From Bacteroidia bacterium (GTDB taxonomy: Bacteria > Bacteroidota > Bacteroidia > Bacteroidales > Paludibacteraceae): DNA of 64,000 bases. A program made the position numbers and the translations under genes. Positions 23,988 through 33,766 of the stretch are shown here, in pieces. Location of the stretch: the NCBI GenBank assembly GCA_009929375.1, contig SAAO01000015.1, positions 1 to 64,000 of the forward strand, read 5' to 3'. Positions within the stretch are counted from its first letter, which is position 1. Every line of letters begins with the position of its first letter. Below the pieces are notes generated by a model. It had not been told where the DNA came from, made no database searches, and saw nothing but the letters and a program-made list of their open reading frames with translations.

Positions 23988-24022
23988 AAAAAGGATGACC
24001 CTGAATGGAGTCATCCTTTTTT
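23988..24022. terminator. Bidirectional terminator between kinase remnant and amylase
   Basis: AAAAAGGATGAC, a 10-base loop, then GTCATCCTTTTTT: a perfect stem flanked by A and T runs, serving the convergent genes on both sides. Confidence 0.85.
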
Positions 24023-24045
24023 ATGAACTTAAAATCTCTGAAAAA

Positions 24046-26829
24046 TTATTCCTTTATAACTTTATGCGTAGTGTTTCTCTCTGTGGTTTGAACTTTCAGA
24101 ATATATAATCCATTGGCAAAGCCGCTTAAATCAACTTCAGCAATGTTTCTTACTGTTTTTACATGTGAACCTTGCAGGTTGTACACATTTATTTCGCGTA
24201 CATCGTTTTGACTGCCGATAAACACTTTTGCATTTGTAACCGCCGGGTAAACCAATACATCCGATTTATATTCAGGATTTTCCACATTATTGGGGAAATC
24301 GATTTTTCGGTCGGTGTATATCAATAACTGCCCCGGTTGCATGTTGATGGTCATCGAAGTATTGGTTACATTCAGTTCAGCTCCTGTCAATGCATTGTAC
24401 CATGTGCCGGTTTTGCTGAAATTCGGGTTGGCTGTAATGCTTGCGTCGGCCTGGAAGTTACCCAGAACCACCATGTTCAGATCATTGTGAGTAAGTGAAA
24501 TACGGCGTCCGTTAGCCCAATCGGCAGAGCCAATATTAAGAGCGAAATTTCCCTGTGTAAATGCTGTGGGATACAATTTACGAAGTGTAATAATTTTCGA
24601 CGACATATCATAAGCTGCTTTTCGGTGAGCCAAATTCAGATACGACCATGCCGAAGGTTTCTCGTTGGTGCGTCCGCCCAATGCATCGATAGAATAATCG
24701 TAACCCATTTCGCCAAACTGCCATACCATTTTAGGTCCGGGAACCAAAGTTGTAAAGGCAATATTCAAAGGTACGCGACTGATACGATAAACGGAGTCAG
24801 TTTTTACGGTGCCAAATCCATATGCTTTCGCTTTGAAAAAATTGCGTTCTTCATCGTGACTTTCGGCAAAGCCCACCCAGCGACGTGGAAGACTATTCAT
24901 GCCACCAAAATCGCTATCGGACTGATAGCCCATTGCTGCCTGTGAATACGCATTGTTTACATTACGCCACAAATACATGCCGCGATTGGCCAGTTCGGTT
25001 TCTTCGCTTGCAGAACAGAAATGCTCCAAAATAAACATTACATCCGATTTAGCTGCTTTAGCAGCATTGTAATAATCGGTCAATATATTTATGCGACTTT
25101 CATCGTAATTCGATGCTGTTGCTTCGGTCGAACTTTTTTGCGTAAAACCTTTGGTCAGGTCGAGGCGATAGCCATCAATTTTATATTCGTTGATCCAGTA
25201 TTGCAATACACGTTTAAAATAATCACGTGTAGGCTGATATTCGTGATTGAAATCGTGGAATACGCTGTATGGATGTGGTGCAGTGACATTAAAATAGGGA
25301 TTGTTGGCATCAGTTTGATTGCTTGTCGCATTCCACCACATTTTGGCATAAGGGAATTCACCGGTAGCATGGTTGAAAACCACATCGAGAATCACTGCAA
25401 TACCACGTTTGTGACATTCGTCGATAAAACGTTTGTAGGCCTGTTCGGTTCCGTAGGCTTTATCAGGCGCAAAGAAATGATTCGGGTTATAGCCCCAGCT
25501 GTTGTTTCCGTCGAATTCCTGCACAGGCATTAGTTCGATGGCAGTAATGCCCAGATGTTTCAGATAATCGAGCTTTTCAATAGTCGCTTCGAGCGATTTT
25601 TCAACAGTAAAGTCGCGTAGCAGAAGCTCATAAATCACCATATTGTCGCGATTATGCATTTGGAAATTGGGCACTTCCCAGTTATATGCGGGTTTGTTTG
25701 TTTGCAGTGTAGCCACAAGACCTTCAGTTTTTCCTTCGGGATAAGCTTTCAGATTAGGATAAATATTATGTTTCTCGTTGATCCATTTGTCGTTCCGTGG
25801 GTCGAGTACCATTTCGGCATAAGGATCGGACACGCGGATAGTGCCATCTACCAGATACTGGAATCCGTAAATATGGCCCGGAGTCAGATTGCTGAGTGTT
25901 GTCCAGAAATAATCACCATCTTTTTTCATCTGGTAGGCATTTAGTTGCATCCATTCGTTGAATTCTCCCAATACAAACACGTTTTGTTTTCCGGGTGCAT
26001 GCAGTATCAGAGTTACAGTATTGGCATCGATGTAATTAATACCGGGCTGCGTGCCGGCAGGGCGAGCCTGAGTAGTGACGGGTTGAGGTACACATACATA
26101 AGCTGTGTCGCGTACGGTTTGTCCACCCAGAATACCTTCGGCAATTAAAGTATAATCGTCGGCAGTGGCAAAAGTGTAGGTGTGTGTAAGCGTTGAGTAT
26201 CCGTTGAGAGTTTTAACGATAGTTCCATTTACGTATAAGTTCAATGTAGTGACAGCAATAGAAGTAGTTACCGAAATATTATAGGCTTCGCCGACTGTAA
26301 GCGTTATATTGCCATCGGGGCGCTGGAAACCGATATTCAGTCCGGCTTCGAATACATCGACAAATATATTGCCACCCGATGCTGTTCTGCCTGCTTTTGA
26401 ACCATCGGTGTTGCGGAATACAAGAGCAATTTTCTGTACTTTTTCGCCGGTTGGAACACCGAAAAACGCACGCACACCTCCGGTGATTACTAATTTGTAT
26501 TTATTGTTGCCTAAAGACGCAAGTTTATTTTTAGTTGTATTGGCTTGTGAATTATTGACGATTATATTGTCTTCGTTTAGCTCTGGCCATGTAGTTACCA
26601 CATATTTCCAATCAGATCCGCTGGTGCTTTTGTCGGTAATTACTCCGATATGTGCATACACATCGCCGGTAAAATCTTTCAGTCCGGCATTCCCCTGAGT
26701 AGCATCGAAAATAATTTCTACGTCTCCGGTATAGGCTTCGGTGATAAATGCAGGGCTTGTGGACGAAATCTGAGCCTGTACAATATATCCAAAGCAAAGG
26801 ATAAGAAGTGTGAGTAAGGTTTTTTTCAT
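24046..26829 (-). CDS. Secreted GH13 alpha-amylase family enzyme with CBM48-like module and T9SS sorting domain
   Basis: 927 residues. Order: signal peptide (MKKTLLTLLILCFGYIVQAQ), an unassigned N-terminal beta-rich region with an Ig-like segment (to about 260), a CBM48/E-set module (about 265-345, NVFVLGEFNEWMQLN), a GH13 catalytic barrel (about 395-790) with nucleophile Asp in DGYRLDLTKGF, acid Glu in FILEHFC and transition-state Asp in AESHDEERNFF, and a C-terminal T9SS sorting domain (about 855-927, VLVYPAVTNAKVFI to YILKVQTTE). It should be exported to the cell surface or medium and cut alpha-1,4 or alpha-1,6 links of starch or glycogen. A LacI-type operator upstream ties it to the alpha-glucan locus 30 kb away. 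Confidence 0.9.
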   Translation of the reverse strand: MKKTLLTLLILCFGYIVQAQISSTSPAFITEAYTGDVEIIFDATQGNAGLKDFTGDVYAHIGVITDKSTSGSDWKYVVTTWPELNEDNIIVNNSQANTTKNKLASLGNNKYKLVITGGVRAFFGVPTGEKVQKIALVFRNTDGSKAGRTASGGNIFVDVFEAGLNIGFQRPDGNITLTVGEAYNISVTTSIAVTTLNLYVNGTIVKTLNGYSTLTHTYTFATADDYTLIAEGILGGQTVRDTAYVCVPQPVTTQARPAGTQPGINYIDANTVTLILHAPGKQNVFVLGEFNEWMQLNAYQMKKDGDYFWTTLSNLTPGHIYGFQYLVDGTIRVSDPYAEMVLDPRNDKWINEKHNIYPNLKAYPEGKTEGLVATLQTNKPAYNWEVPNFQMHNRDNMVIYELLLRDFTVEKSLEATIEKLDYLKHLGITAIELMPVQEFDGNNSWGYNPNHFFAPDKAYGTEQAYKRFIDECHKRGIAVILDVVFNHATGEFPYAKMWWNATSNQTDANNPYFNVTAPHPYSVFHDFNHEYQPTRDYFKRVLQYWINEYKIDGYRLDLTKGFTQKSSTEATASNYDESRINILTDYYNAAKAAKSDVMFILEHFCSASEETELANRGMYLWRNVNNAYSQAAMGYQSDSDFGGMNSLPRRWVGFAESHDEERNFFKAKAYGFGTVKTDSVYRISRVPLNIAFTTLVPGPKMVWQFGEMGYDYSIDALGGRTNEKPSAWSYLNLAHRKAAYDMSSKIITLRKLYPTAFTQGNFALNIGSADWANGRRISLTHNDLNMVVLGNFQADASITANPNFSKTGTWYNALTGAELNVTNTSMTINMQPGQLLIYTDRKIDFPNNVENPEYKSDVLVYPAVTNAKVFIGSQNDVREINVYNLQGSHVKTVRNIAEVDLSGFANGLYILKVQTTERNTTHKVIKE

Positions 26830-26891
26830 GATTTGCGATTTTTTATATAAATGATTGTTGTTAATTATCAGCTCTTTACAATATGTGGCTG

Positions 26892-26968
26892 CAAATATAA
26901 CCGATTGAACATTCTTTTGTTTATATAAACAGGATGCAATGAAAGTATTTTAGCTGCAAACGATTGCA
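26892..26968 (-). promoter_or_regulatory. Amylase promoter with LacI-type operator
   Basis: The minus strand has TATATTTG (26892-26899), a perfect TAnnTTTG -7 box 63 bp upstream of the start codon. About 56 bp further upstream, TGCAAACGATTGCA (26955-26968) is a near-perfect palindrome typical of LacI-family operators. It is the reverse complement of the site before the second SusC gene with one mismatch. Confidence 0.7.
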
Positions 26969-26981
26969 GAATCACACAAAC

Positions 26982-27020
26982 AAAAAGAGCAGTGCGGGTT
27001 GGTGGCCGACTGCTCTTTTG
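26982..27020. terminator. Terminator downstream of prmA
   Basis: AAAAAGAGCAGT, a 15-base loop, ACTGCTCTTTT. On the minus strand the T-run comes after the stem, so it ends the prmA transcript. Confidence 0.8.
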
Positions 27021-27050
27021 TTGTGATAAATAATGAGTTTTGTTACATGT

Positions 27051-27890
27051 TTACTTTTTTACGGACTTTACAACCACCCAGTTGTTTTTTTCTTTAAAAT
27101 CAATTAGTTCCAGTCCGTTGCGGTTTAGTTCAGCTTCGATTACGGGAATGTCGGCTTTGTAGAATCCGCTCATATAGAGTTCGCCACCTGTAGTCAGACA
27201 GGCAGCATATTTTTCTATATCGGCCAGCAATATATTGCGGTTTATATTGGCCAGAATAATATCGAAGTGCAATCCCTCCAGTAGTTCTGCACCTCCGAGT
27301 TTCACTTCGATTCCGCTAACGTTATTAAGTGCGATGTTTTCGAGCGAATTTTCTGTACACCAGTTGTCAATATCAATTGCCAATAGTTCGGTAGCTCCGC
27401 GCATGGCAGCCAGAATAGCAAGTACGGCAGTACCACAGCCCATGTCCAGCACTTTTTTATTGGTAAGATCCATTTTCAGAATTTCTCCGATGACAAGACT
27501 TGTGGTTTCGTGATGTCCCGTTCCAAACGCCATTTTAGGGTCGATGATAATGTCGTATCTGGCTTCGGGTACGTTTTTGTGAAACGAACTGTGAATAACA
27601 CATTCATCGCCAATTACAATGGGTTCGAAATAATGTTTTTCCCATTCTTCGTTCCAGTTTTTCGAAGCGACAGTAATAATCTCGTACGATACAGCAACTT
27701 CGATAGGATAGTCTGCTATAAGCTGTTTAAGACTGCTTTCGTCAAATTTATTTTCAGGAATAAAGGCCTGCATTCCGTTTTCGCCGGGAACAAAGCTATC
27801 GAAACCGATTTCGGCCAGTTCGGCTGCGAGTATATCGGCCATAAATTCTTCAAAAGGCTCGAAACTAAAGTTTACTTGTATAAAATTCAT
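27051..27890 (-). CDS. prmA: Ribosomal protein L11 methyltransferase
   Basis: 279 residues. The N-terminal substrate-recognition domain (about 1-100) leads to a class I SAM-dependent methyltransferase core: motif I VLDMGCGTAVLAILA, acidic loop LLAIDID, and the PrmA signature KMAFGTGHHETTSL and ILANINRNILL. PrmA trimethylates ribosomal protein L11 in the cytoplasm. It is a single gene with its own terminator; the usual length for Bacteroidetes PrmA is about 280, so it is intact. Confidence 0.95.
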   Translation of the reverse strand: MNFIQVNFSFEPFEEFMADILAAELAEIGFDSFVPGENGMQAFIPENKFDESSLKQLIADYPIEVAVSYEIITVASKNWNEEWEKHYFEPIVIGDECVIHSSFHKNVPEARYDIIIDPKMAFGTGHHETTSLVIGEILKMDLTNKKVLDMGCGTAVLAILAAMRGATELLAIDIDNWCTENSLENIALNNVSGIEVKLGGAELLEGLHFDIILANINRNILLADIEKYAACLTTGGELYMSGFYKADIPVIEAELNRNGLELIDFKEKNNWVVVKSVKK

Positions 27891-27899
27891 TTGTTGTGA

Positions 27900-28215
27900 T
27901 TTGTTTTTGTGTAAATGAAACGTACAAAATTACTACAAATAATTGTATCGTCACAGCAACTTTCATATTTCAGTTGGTATTTTTATTCTGATAAAATGTG
28001 TTTTTTAAGTACGAAACAACTTTAATGCTTTTTAATTTATATAGTTTGGCTCTTAAGGCCCGATTTTTGTTATAAAACTGTATATTTGTATATGCTGAAG
28101 TAATGAGCAAATAGCATGAAAAAAATATTCGTAATTTGTTGAATAATTATACTTTGTGGCATGATTATTGTTTATTTAAACTGAAATAAATCTTTCAATT
28201 ATAGGAGGAATCATT
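27900..28215 (+). promoter_or_regulatory. Upstream region of the Tyr/Gly/Ser-rich protein: -7 box and strong ribosome-binding site
   Basis: This 316-bp gap holds TATATTTG at 28081-28088 (TAnnTTTG class) and an AGGAGG Shine-Dalgarno sequence at 28203-28208, seven bases before the ATG. Canonical Shine-Dalgarno sites are rare in Bacteroidetes, so this stands out. A short ATG-AAAAAAATATTC frame at about 28115 stops after 8 codons. Confidence 0.5.
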
Positions 28216-29787
28216 ATGAAACCAACCACCATTACTTTACTTATGTCATTTCTTTTATCACTTGGGTTGTTTGCCCAGGATAAAGAGTTTGTGGATGACA
28301 TATATTTCAAACCGTCTGACGCAAAAGCTATGATCAAAGAGCGTAAAAGTAAACCCACTACGCGACCAAACGTCAAAAACGGAGCACGGGAAATAGTTTT
28401 TTCCGACGAGCTTGAAGATAGTACTTATCTTGAGTCAGATTCACTCGCTCTGAGATCACAACCTCTGGACTCTACAGATGAAGCCGGATATTATCTCAAT
28501 GGATTTAACGGTAGCGAATCGGATTTGGAATATGCCAACAGAATTCGTAAATTTCATAATCCGAAGTATACTATCTTTATTGGTGATCCGGCTTACAATG
28601 ATATTTATTTTCTGAATAGCTGGGACTGGAATGTGTATATTGATGGATCATATGCATGGGTAACTCCAACCTGGACTAATCCCTATTGGTTCGATTACAT
28701 GTATAGTCCGTACAGCTATAGCAGCTGGTACTGGCGAAATAGTTTTTACTCTCCGTACTATGGTGGTTTCTACGGAGGATATTATGGAGGATATAACCCA
28801 TGGTATTATGGAGGATATTATGATCCGTGGGGATATGGATATTATGGTTACGGATATGGTTACGGCTATGGTTATGGCTACAATGGTTGGGGATATCCTT
28901 ATTACGGATCTTATTGGGGACATTCAAACTGGACTCCATCTTACGGAAGTAATTCGCGTAACTATAATGAAGGTAGCCGACGTGACTTGTATACACAGAG
29001 TGGACGTGGATCGGTACGAAATACTTCCACATCTACAACTATTGGTGGAAGCCGGAATAACTACAGTGCAAATACATCAACCGGAAGAAGTGGATATACA
29101 CGTTTAAGTTCGGATGTGAATAACAATAATCCACGCAGTTCGTCTTATACTTCGATAAACAGAACTTCTACAGGAAGAGCTGTAACTCAGGGTAACACAT
29201 TCAGAGCTGGTGAAGGATCGGCACCGCGATCGGGATACACAAGAACAAACCCGCAAACGACCAATAGAACATCTACTTTTTCGGGTGATGGAGTTAACCG
29301 CTCGTCATATGGTACAGGACGTACAAATACTGACGGTTATCGCACTTCAAACTCTACCGGTGACTACAGAAGTTCAGGCCGCGTTTCCACAAGTCCGAGA
29401 ACCGGAACTGTGAGCTCTGGATCAAATACGCAGGGAACAACCCGTTCGTCTTCTACTTATTCGACAGGCAGAACGCAGTCAACGTATTCAGGAGGAACGT
29501 CTACGCCACGTCCAAGCTATTCAACGGGTTCATCAACTCCGCGTAGTTCGTACTCTACCAGTTCTTCGTCGTCTTCGTCCTCTTCAAGCAGAAGTAGTTA
29601 TCAGAGTAGTAGTCCATCACGCTCATCGTCGTCAGGATCGTCCTATTCAGCACCATCATCGTCGTCTTCCTCTTCTTATTCTTCATCCTCTTCCTCTTCG
29701 TCCTCCTCTTCTTCAGGATCATATTCCGGTGGAGGTGGTGGTGGATCATCTTCAAGAGGAGGTAGCTCTTCAGGTGGAAGAAGGTAA
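28216..29787 (+). CDS. Exported low-complexity protein (Tyr/Gly-rich then Ser-rich)
   Basis: 523 residues with a signal peptide (MKPTTITLLMSFLLSLGLFAQ). Residues about 22-150 are ordinary. Residues about 150-245 are a Trp/Tyr/Gly-rich aromatic tract (GGYYGG, YGYGYGYGYGYN). The C-terminal half is Ser/Thr/Arg-rich (TSTGRSGYTR repeats) and ends in long Ser runs and GGGGGGSS. No enzyme domain is visible. The composition is typical of surface or extracellular-matrix-like structural proteins, but the function is unknown. The poly-Ser tract uses alternating TCG/TCT/TCC/TCA codons, so the DNA repeat is partly masked. Confidence 0.8.
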   Translation: MKPTTITLLMSFLLSLGLFAQDKEFVDDIYFKPSDAKAMIKERKSKPTTRPNVKNGAREIVFSDELEDSTYLESDSLALRSQPLDSTDEAGYYLNGFNGSESDLEYANRIRKFHNPKYTIFIGDPAYNDIYFLNSWDWNVYIDGSYAWVTPTWTNPYWFDYMYSPYSYSSWYWRNSFYSPYYGGFYGGYYGGYNPWYYGGYYDPWGYGYYGYGYGYGYGYGYNGWGYPYYGSYWGHSNWTPSYGSNSRNYNEGSRRDLYTQSGRGSVRNTSTSTTIGGSRNNYSANTSTGRSGYTRLSSDVNNNNPRSSSYTSINRTSTGRAVTQGNTFRAGEGSAPRSGYTRTNPQTTNRTSTFSGDGVNRSSYGTGRTNTDGYRTSNSTGDYRSSGRVSTSPRTGTVSSGSNTQGTTRSSSTYSTGRTQSTYSGGTSTPRPSYSTGSSTPRSSYSTSSSSSSSSSSRSSYQSSSPSRSSSSGSSYSAPSSSSSSSYSSSSSSSSSSSSGSYSGGGGGGSSSRGGSSSGGRR

Positions 29788-29887
29788 AAAGGTCTGATGA
29801 TGTTTCACAATGGATTGTCGAAGTTTGGCAGTCATGAACGATTTGAGAGTTTTTAAAATCTGATTTTATACATTAAGATAATATATT

Positions 29888-31477
29888 ATGAAACGAATAC
29901 TATTAACACTGGCTTGTGCTTCTGCTTTTTCGGTTGCTTTCTCGCAGGTGGAACTTGATGCACTGAAGGTATCACAAACAGAAATTATGGGAACTGCTCG
30001 ATATACAGGAGTTGCCGGAGCTTTCGGGGCTCTCGGGGGCGATGCTTCTGCTATCAAGGACAATCCTGCCGGACTGGGAGTTTTCCGCAAGTCGGAACTT
30101 ACTGCTACTGCCGATATATTAATCCAGAATGTTAATTCTGGGTGGAATGGTTCCACCGGTTACGATGATTTGTTCAAATATGGTTTCAATAATTTTTCAT
30201 ATGTCATTGCATTGCCAACATGGCGTTCGGAAAGTGGTTATGAAGGTTTAATGAGTTCGAATTTTGCATTTTCATATAATAAAATAAAGAATTTCAACCG
30301 TAGTTTAGCCATTCGAAGCAATGCAGCTGCATCGTCGATGACTGATTATATGGCTCAGTTTACAAATCGTAATTACGGTTATTACACAAACGATTTGTCG
30401 AGTTTTTATCTCAATCCGGATAATTATCCAATGGATGGAGCTAAAAACCCGTATGAAAACATCAAAATACCCTGGATATCGATCATGGCTGCCAATTCCC
30501 ATTTGATTAATGAAAATATTGATACGACTACCAATAAAACAATGTATTGGTCACCTCTTTTAGGAGATGCTGAACAGGTTACTCCAACGTACACGCTTCG
30601 TGAGCAGGGTGGGGTTGATGAATATAATTTTGGTTGGTCGGGTAATTTTAGTAACCGATTCTATTTCGGAGCAACTCTTAATATGCAATCGCTGTATTAT
30701 CGTTCGGATGCTATTTATTCCGAAAGTTTTGGTAATGGTGGTAATATGAGCCTCAACAATACTGTAATTATGAATGGTACAGGTTTTAATCTGAATGTGG
30801 GAACAATCTTTATTCCGGTTGACTTTATCCGTTTCGGATTGGCTATGCATACTCCGATGATTTATAATTTGTCTATGACTAATTATGCTGATCTTTATTC
30901 GTCGGAAGGAAATACGCAGAAGTCACCTGAAAATATGGTAAAATACAAACAGGTGTCGCCATTCCAATTGAATGCAAGTGCAGCTTTCTTACTTGACAAC
31001 AGAGGATTCCTGAGTGCAGAGTATGTGTTTAGTAACTATAAAGGTATGCGTTTTAAAGATGAAGAAGGAAGTTCGCTGGCTTATCCGGACGAAAATGCAG
31101 GTTTTAGCAGTATGATGAATAATGCACGAACCATAAAAGTCGGAGCTGAGTATAAAGTAACAGAGAATTTTGCACTTCGTGCCGGTTTTGCAAACAGCAG
31201 TGCAGCTACCCGGCCCGATGCTACGAAATGGTTCGTACCAAGCACAACCCGTACCGATACAGAATACTTTATACATAATCGTACCGATTACTTCACTGCC
31301 GGACTAGGCTATCGCGAAGCAGGCTGGTATATTGATCTGGCGTACATGAATAAATCGCTTAATGAAACATTCTATGCTTATAATTCAGCTATACTGGCTG
31401 CTGATTATAAAGTAAATCCGGCAACCGTTAAAACAACTAACAACAATATTGTGATTACATTAGGATTAAGGTTTTAG
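29888..31477 (+). CDS. OmpP1/FadL/TodX-type outer membrane transport protein
   Basis: 529 residues with a signal peptide (MKRILLTLACASAFSVAFSQ). The segment immediately after it has the family hallmark AFGALGGDASAIKDNPAGLGVFRKSE, followed by a beta-barrel with alternating hydrophobic strands and a terminal strand NIVITLGLRF ending in Phe, typical of outer-membrane assembly. FadL-like proteins import long-chain or aromatic hydrophobic compounds; the substrate here is unknown. It lies 100 bp after the low-complexity exported gene, in the same direction. Confidence 0.85.
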   Translation: MKRILLTLACASAFSVAFSQVELDALKVSQTEIMGTARYTGVAGAFGALGGDASAIKDNPAGLGVFRKSELTATADILIQNVNSGWNGSTGYDDLFKYGFNNFSYVIALPTWRSESGYEGLMSSNFAFSYNKIKNFNRSLAIRSNAAASSMTDYMAQFTNRNYGYYTNDLSSFYLNPDNYPMDGAKNPYENIKIPWISIMAANSHLINENIDTTTNKTMYWSPLLGDAEQVTPTYTLREQGGVDEYNFGWSGNFSNRFYFGATLNMQSLYYRSDAIYSESFGNGGNMSLNNTVIMNGTGFNLNVGTIFIPVDFIRFGLAMHTPMIYNLSMTNYADLYSSEGNTQKSPENMVKYKQVSPFQLNASAAFLLDNRGFLSAEYVFSNYKGMRFKDEEGSSLAYPDENAGFSSMMNNARTIKVGAEYKVTENFALRAGFANSSAATRPDATKWFVPSTTRTDTEYFIHNRTDYFTAGLGYREAGWYIDLAYMNKSLNETFYAYNSAILAADYKVNPATVKTTNNNIVITLGLRF

Positions 31478-31511
31478 TATTTTATTTTATCTTGTTTTAT
31501 TTTTTTTGAAG

Positions 31512-31539
31512 AGAGCAGCTTTCGGGTTGCTCTTTTTTT
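31512..31539 (+). terminator. Terminator after the FadL-like gene
   Basis: AGAGCAGCT-TTCG-GGTTGCTCT hairpin followed by seven T, 35 bp after the stop codon. Confidence 0.8.
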
Positions 31540-31800
31540 GATATATTGAGAGGAATAATAAACGATATTATTTTATTCTGATTTTTATCTACGATGTCAG
31601 TATTGGTGGGGGCTTATATGTGAATTTAAACCCTGTTGCTGATTTATGATTTCCAGACTGTTGGTTTAATTTTTTAGAAAATACTAAAAATTATCGTATA
31701 TTTGTGAACTTTTTATATGCTTTTTGTGACGAAATGAATAAAAGTGCAGTGTTTTTGATTACTTACGCATTTCAATAAAAAATCTAATGCAGTTTTCATT
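31540..31800 (+). promoter_or_regulatory. Promoter region of the AGCS symporter
   Basis: The gap contains TATATTTG at 31697-31704, a perfect TAnnTTTG -7 box about 97 bp before the start codon. No clear -33 element. No other feature seen in the gap. Confidence 0.5.
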
Positions 31801-33333
31801 ATGAGAAAATCACTACTTCTGCTATGTGGCTTATTATTTATCTTTCCTTTGTTTGCTCAGGAAACCGGGACCGATTTTCAGGGTAAACTAAATAATTTTT
31901 TTCAGCCCCTGCTTGATTTTCTCGACAAAATTCTGTTTTTCGACCCATTTGCTGCTTTGGGTTTCGAGTTTGGAGTAAAGATTCCCTTCATTATTATATG
32001 GCTGATATTTGGTGCGGTTTTCTTCACTATTTATCTGCGTTTTATAAATCTGCGCGGGTTGAAACATGCATGGGAACTCGTTGTTGGAAAATATGATAAG
32101 GATGGTCATGAAGGCGAGATTTCGCATTTTCAGGCTATTTCCACAGCCTGTGCTTCAACAGTGGGACTGGGTAATATTGCAGGTGTAGCTGTAGCCATAG
32201 CAATGGGTGGACCGGGTGCTACTTTCTGGCTTATAATTGCAGGATTTCTGGGAATGACAACCAAGTTTACAGAATGTACTCTGGGTGTAAAATATCGCAA
32301 ATTGAATCCTGATAACAGCGTTTCAGGCGGACCAATGTATTACCTTAGAGATGGCTTGGCGAAAAAGGGTTTAAAAGGTATAGGGAAAATTCTTGCATTG
32401 GTATTTGCTGTCTTTGCATCAATCGGGGCTTTTGGTATTGGTAATATGTTTCAATCCAATCAGTTGGTGGCACAAACAATTCTTGTGTTTCCAGCTTTGG
32501 GAGAATATCAGTTGTGGATTGGAATTTTAGTAGCTGTACTGGTTGGTGTGGTGATTATAGGAGGAATAAAAGGAATTGCACGTGTGAATGATAAACTGTT
32601 TCCTTTGATGGCTATACTTTACATAGTGTCCTGTTTGGTGGTTATAGGCGTAAATTATCAACATATTGGTGATGCATTTATGTTAATTCTAAAGGGAGCT
32701 TTTACGCCCGATGCAGCTAAGGGAGGCTTTGTGGGAGTGATGATTATCGGATTCAGAAGAGCTGCTTTTTCAAATGAAGCCGGGATTGGTTCAGCTGCCA
32801 TTGCACACTCAACTGTAAAAACACAAATGCCTGTTACCGAAGGCTTCGTTGCGTTGCTGGAACCTTTTATTGATACGGTAGTTATTTGTACCATGACAGC
32901 ACTTGTCATTATCGTGACAGGTATGTATCAGAATCCGTCAAACCTTGAAGGAACACAGCTTACTTCGGCTGCTTTTGCCACTGTTTCGGACTGGTTTCCG
33001 TATTTACTATTACCGGCCATTATCCTTTTTGCCTTTACCACAATTATTTCATGGTCGTATTATGGCGTTAAAAGTTTCGATTTTCTTGCAGGTGGAATCA
33101 GTGAAAAATTGTTTGGAAAGCGAATTTATGCAACCAGATTTTATCAACTCATATTTTTACTGATTACAGTTGTAGGTTCAGTGCTGAGTCTGAGTAATTT
33201 GGTTGATTTTTCCGATATGCTTGTGCTTGCAATGGCTGTGCCTAATATTATTGGTTTGTTGATATTAGCCCCTGAAGTGAAAAATGAATTAAAAGAATAT
33301 TTAATCTGGATAAAAACGCAAAAAGTCAAATGA
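31801..33333 (+). CDS. Sodium:alanine/glycine symporter (AGCS family)
   Basis: 510 residues. After an N-terminal hydrophobic segment that resembles a signal peptide (MRKSLLLLCGLLFIFPLFAQ), it has the AGCS core: GEISHFQAISTACASTVGLGNIAGVAVAIAMGGPGATFW (signature), SGGPMYYLRDGL, FRRAAFSNEAGIGSAAIAHS, and about ten membrane helices. It imports alanine, glycine or related amino acids with sodium across the inner membrane. It overlaps the downstream thioesterase gene by 4 bp. Confidence 0.93.
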   Translation: MRKSLLLLCGLLFIFPLFAQETGTDFQGKLNNFFQPLLDFLDKILFFDPFAALGFEFGVKIPFIIIWLIFGAVFFTIYLRFINLRGLKHAWELVVGKYDKDGHEGEISHFQAISTACASTVGLGNIAGVAVAIAMGGPGATFWLIIAGFLGMTTKFTECTLGVKYRKLNPDNSVSGGPMYYLRDGLAKKGLKGIGKILALVFAVFASIGAFGIGNMFQSNQLVAQTILVFPALGEYQLWIGILVAVLVGVVIIGGIKGIARVNDKLFPLMAILYIVSCLVVIGVNYQHIGDAFMLILKGAFTPDAAKGGFVGVMIIGFRRAAFSNEAGIGSAAIAHSTVKTQMPVTEGFVALLEPFIDTVVICTMTALVIIVTGMYQNPSNLEGTQLTSAAFATVSDWFPYLLLPAIILFAFTTIISWSYYGVKSFDFLAGGISEKLFGKRIYATRFYQLIFLLITVVGSVLSLSNLVDFSDMLVLAMAVPNIIGLLILAPEVKNELKEYLIWIKTQKVK

Positions 33334-33692
33334 GAAATTCTGTAAGTCAAACAATTACTGTGAGTTCGTTTCAGACCGCCGAAAGTCTTGGCTCCGGTTT
33401 GTTACCTGTTTTTTCGACACCTGCATTGGTAGCTTTGATGGAAAATACTGCTATGCAACTGATTGATACACCCGATGGAAAATCGAGTGTGGGTATTATG
33501 ATTCAGGTAAAACACCTGAAAGCTTCACCTGTAGGAGCTAAAATTACCTGTACAGCTACTTTGGTGGCTAACGAAGGTCGTGGATATAGTTTCGAACTTG
33601 TTGCCACTGATGAATCGGGTGACAGAGTAGGAGAGGGACTCCATGAAAGAGTAGTGATAGATGTGGATAAATTTATGTCGAAAGTAAAATAA
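33330..33692 (+). CDS. Hotdog-fold thioesterase (fluoroacetyl-CoA thioesterase-like)
   Basis: 120 residues, a single hotdog domain: SQTITVSSFQTAESLGSG, then the substrate-helix segment STPALVALMENTAMQLID and SSVGIMIQVKHLKASPVGAKITCTATL, followed by GDRVGEGLHERVVIDVDKF. It matches the small thioesterase family that includes FlK. The CoA substrate is unknown. Translation is coupled to the symporter (ATGA overlap). Confidence 0.85.
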   Translation: MRNSVSQTITVSSFQTAESLGSGLLPVFSTPALVALMENTAMQLIDTPDGKSSVGIMIQVKHLKASPVGAKITCTATLVANEGRGYSFELVATDESGDRVGEGLHERVVIDVDKFMSKVK

Positions 33693-33704
33693 TTTCCGGC
33701 TTTT

Positions 33705-33753
33705 CAAACAACAAACCCCGCGGATAAACTTTATCCGCGGGGTTTGTTGTTTG
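33705..33753. terminator. Bidirectional 24-bp perfect-stem terminator
   Basis: Two exact 24-bp arms starting CAAACAACAAACCCCGCGG surround a single-base loop (33729). It lies between the convergent thioesterase and GH30 genes. Confidence 0.9.
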
Positions 33754-33766
33754 AAAATATCTGTTT

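Noticed and set aside
28115-28185. Short MKKIFVIC peptide frame before the low-complexity gene
   Set aside because: It stops after eight codons; a continuation needs read-through of a TGA and is not supported.
28648-29755. Open frames opposite or beside the low-complexity exported gene
   Set aside because: They are produced by the repetitive Tyr/Gly and Ser codons; amino acid composition is unlike a protein.
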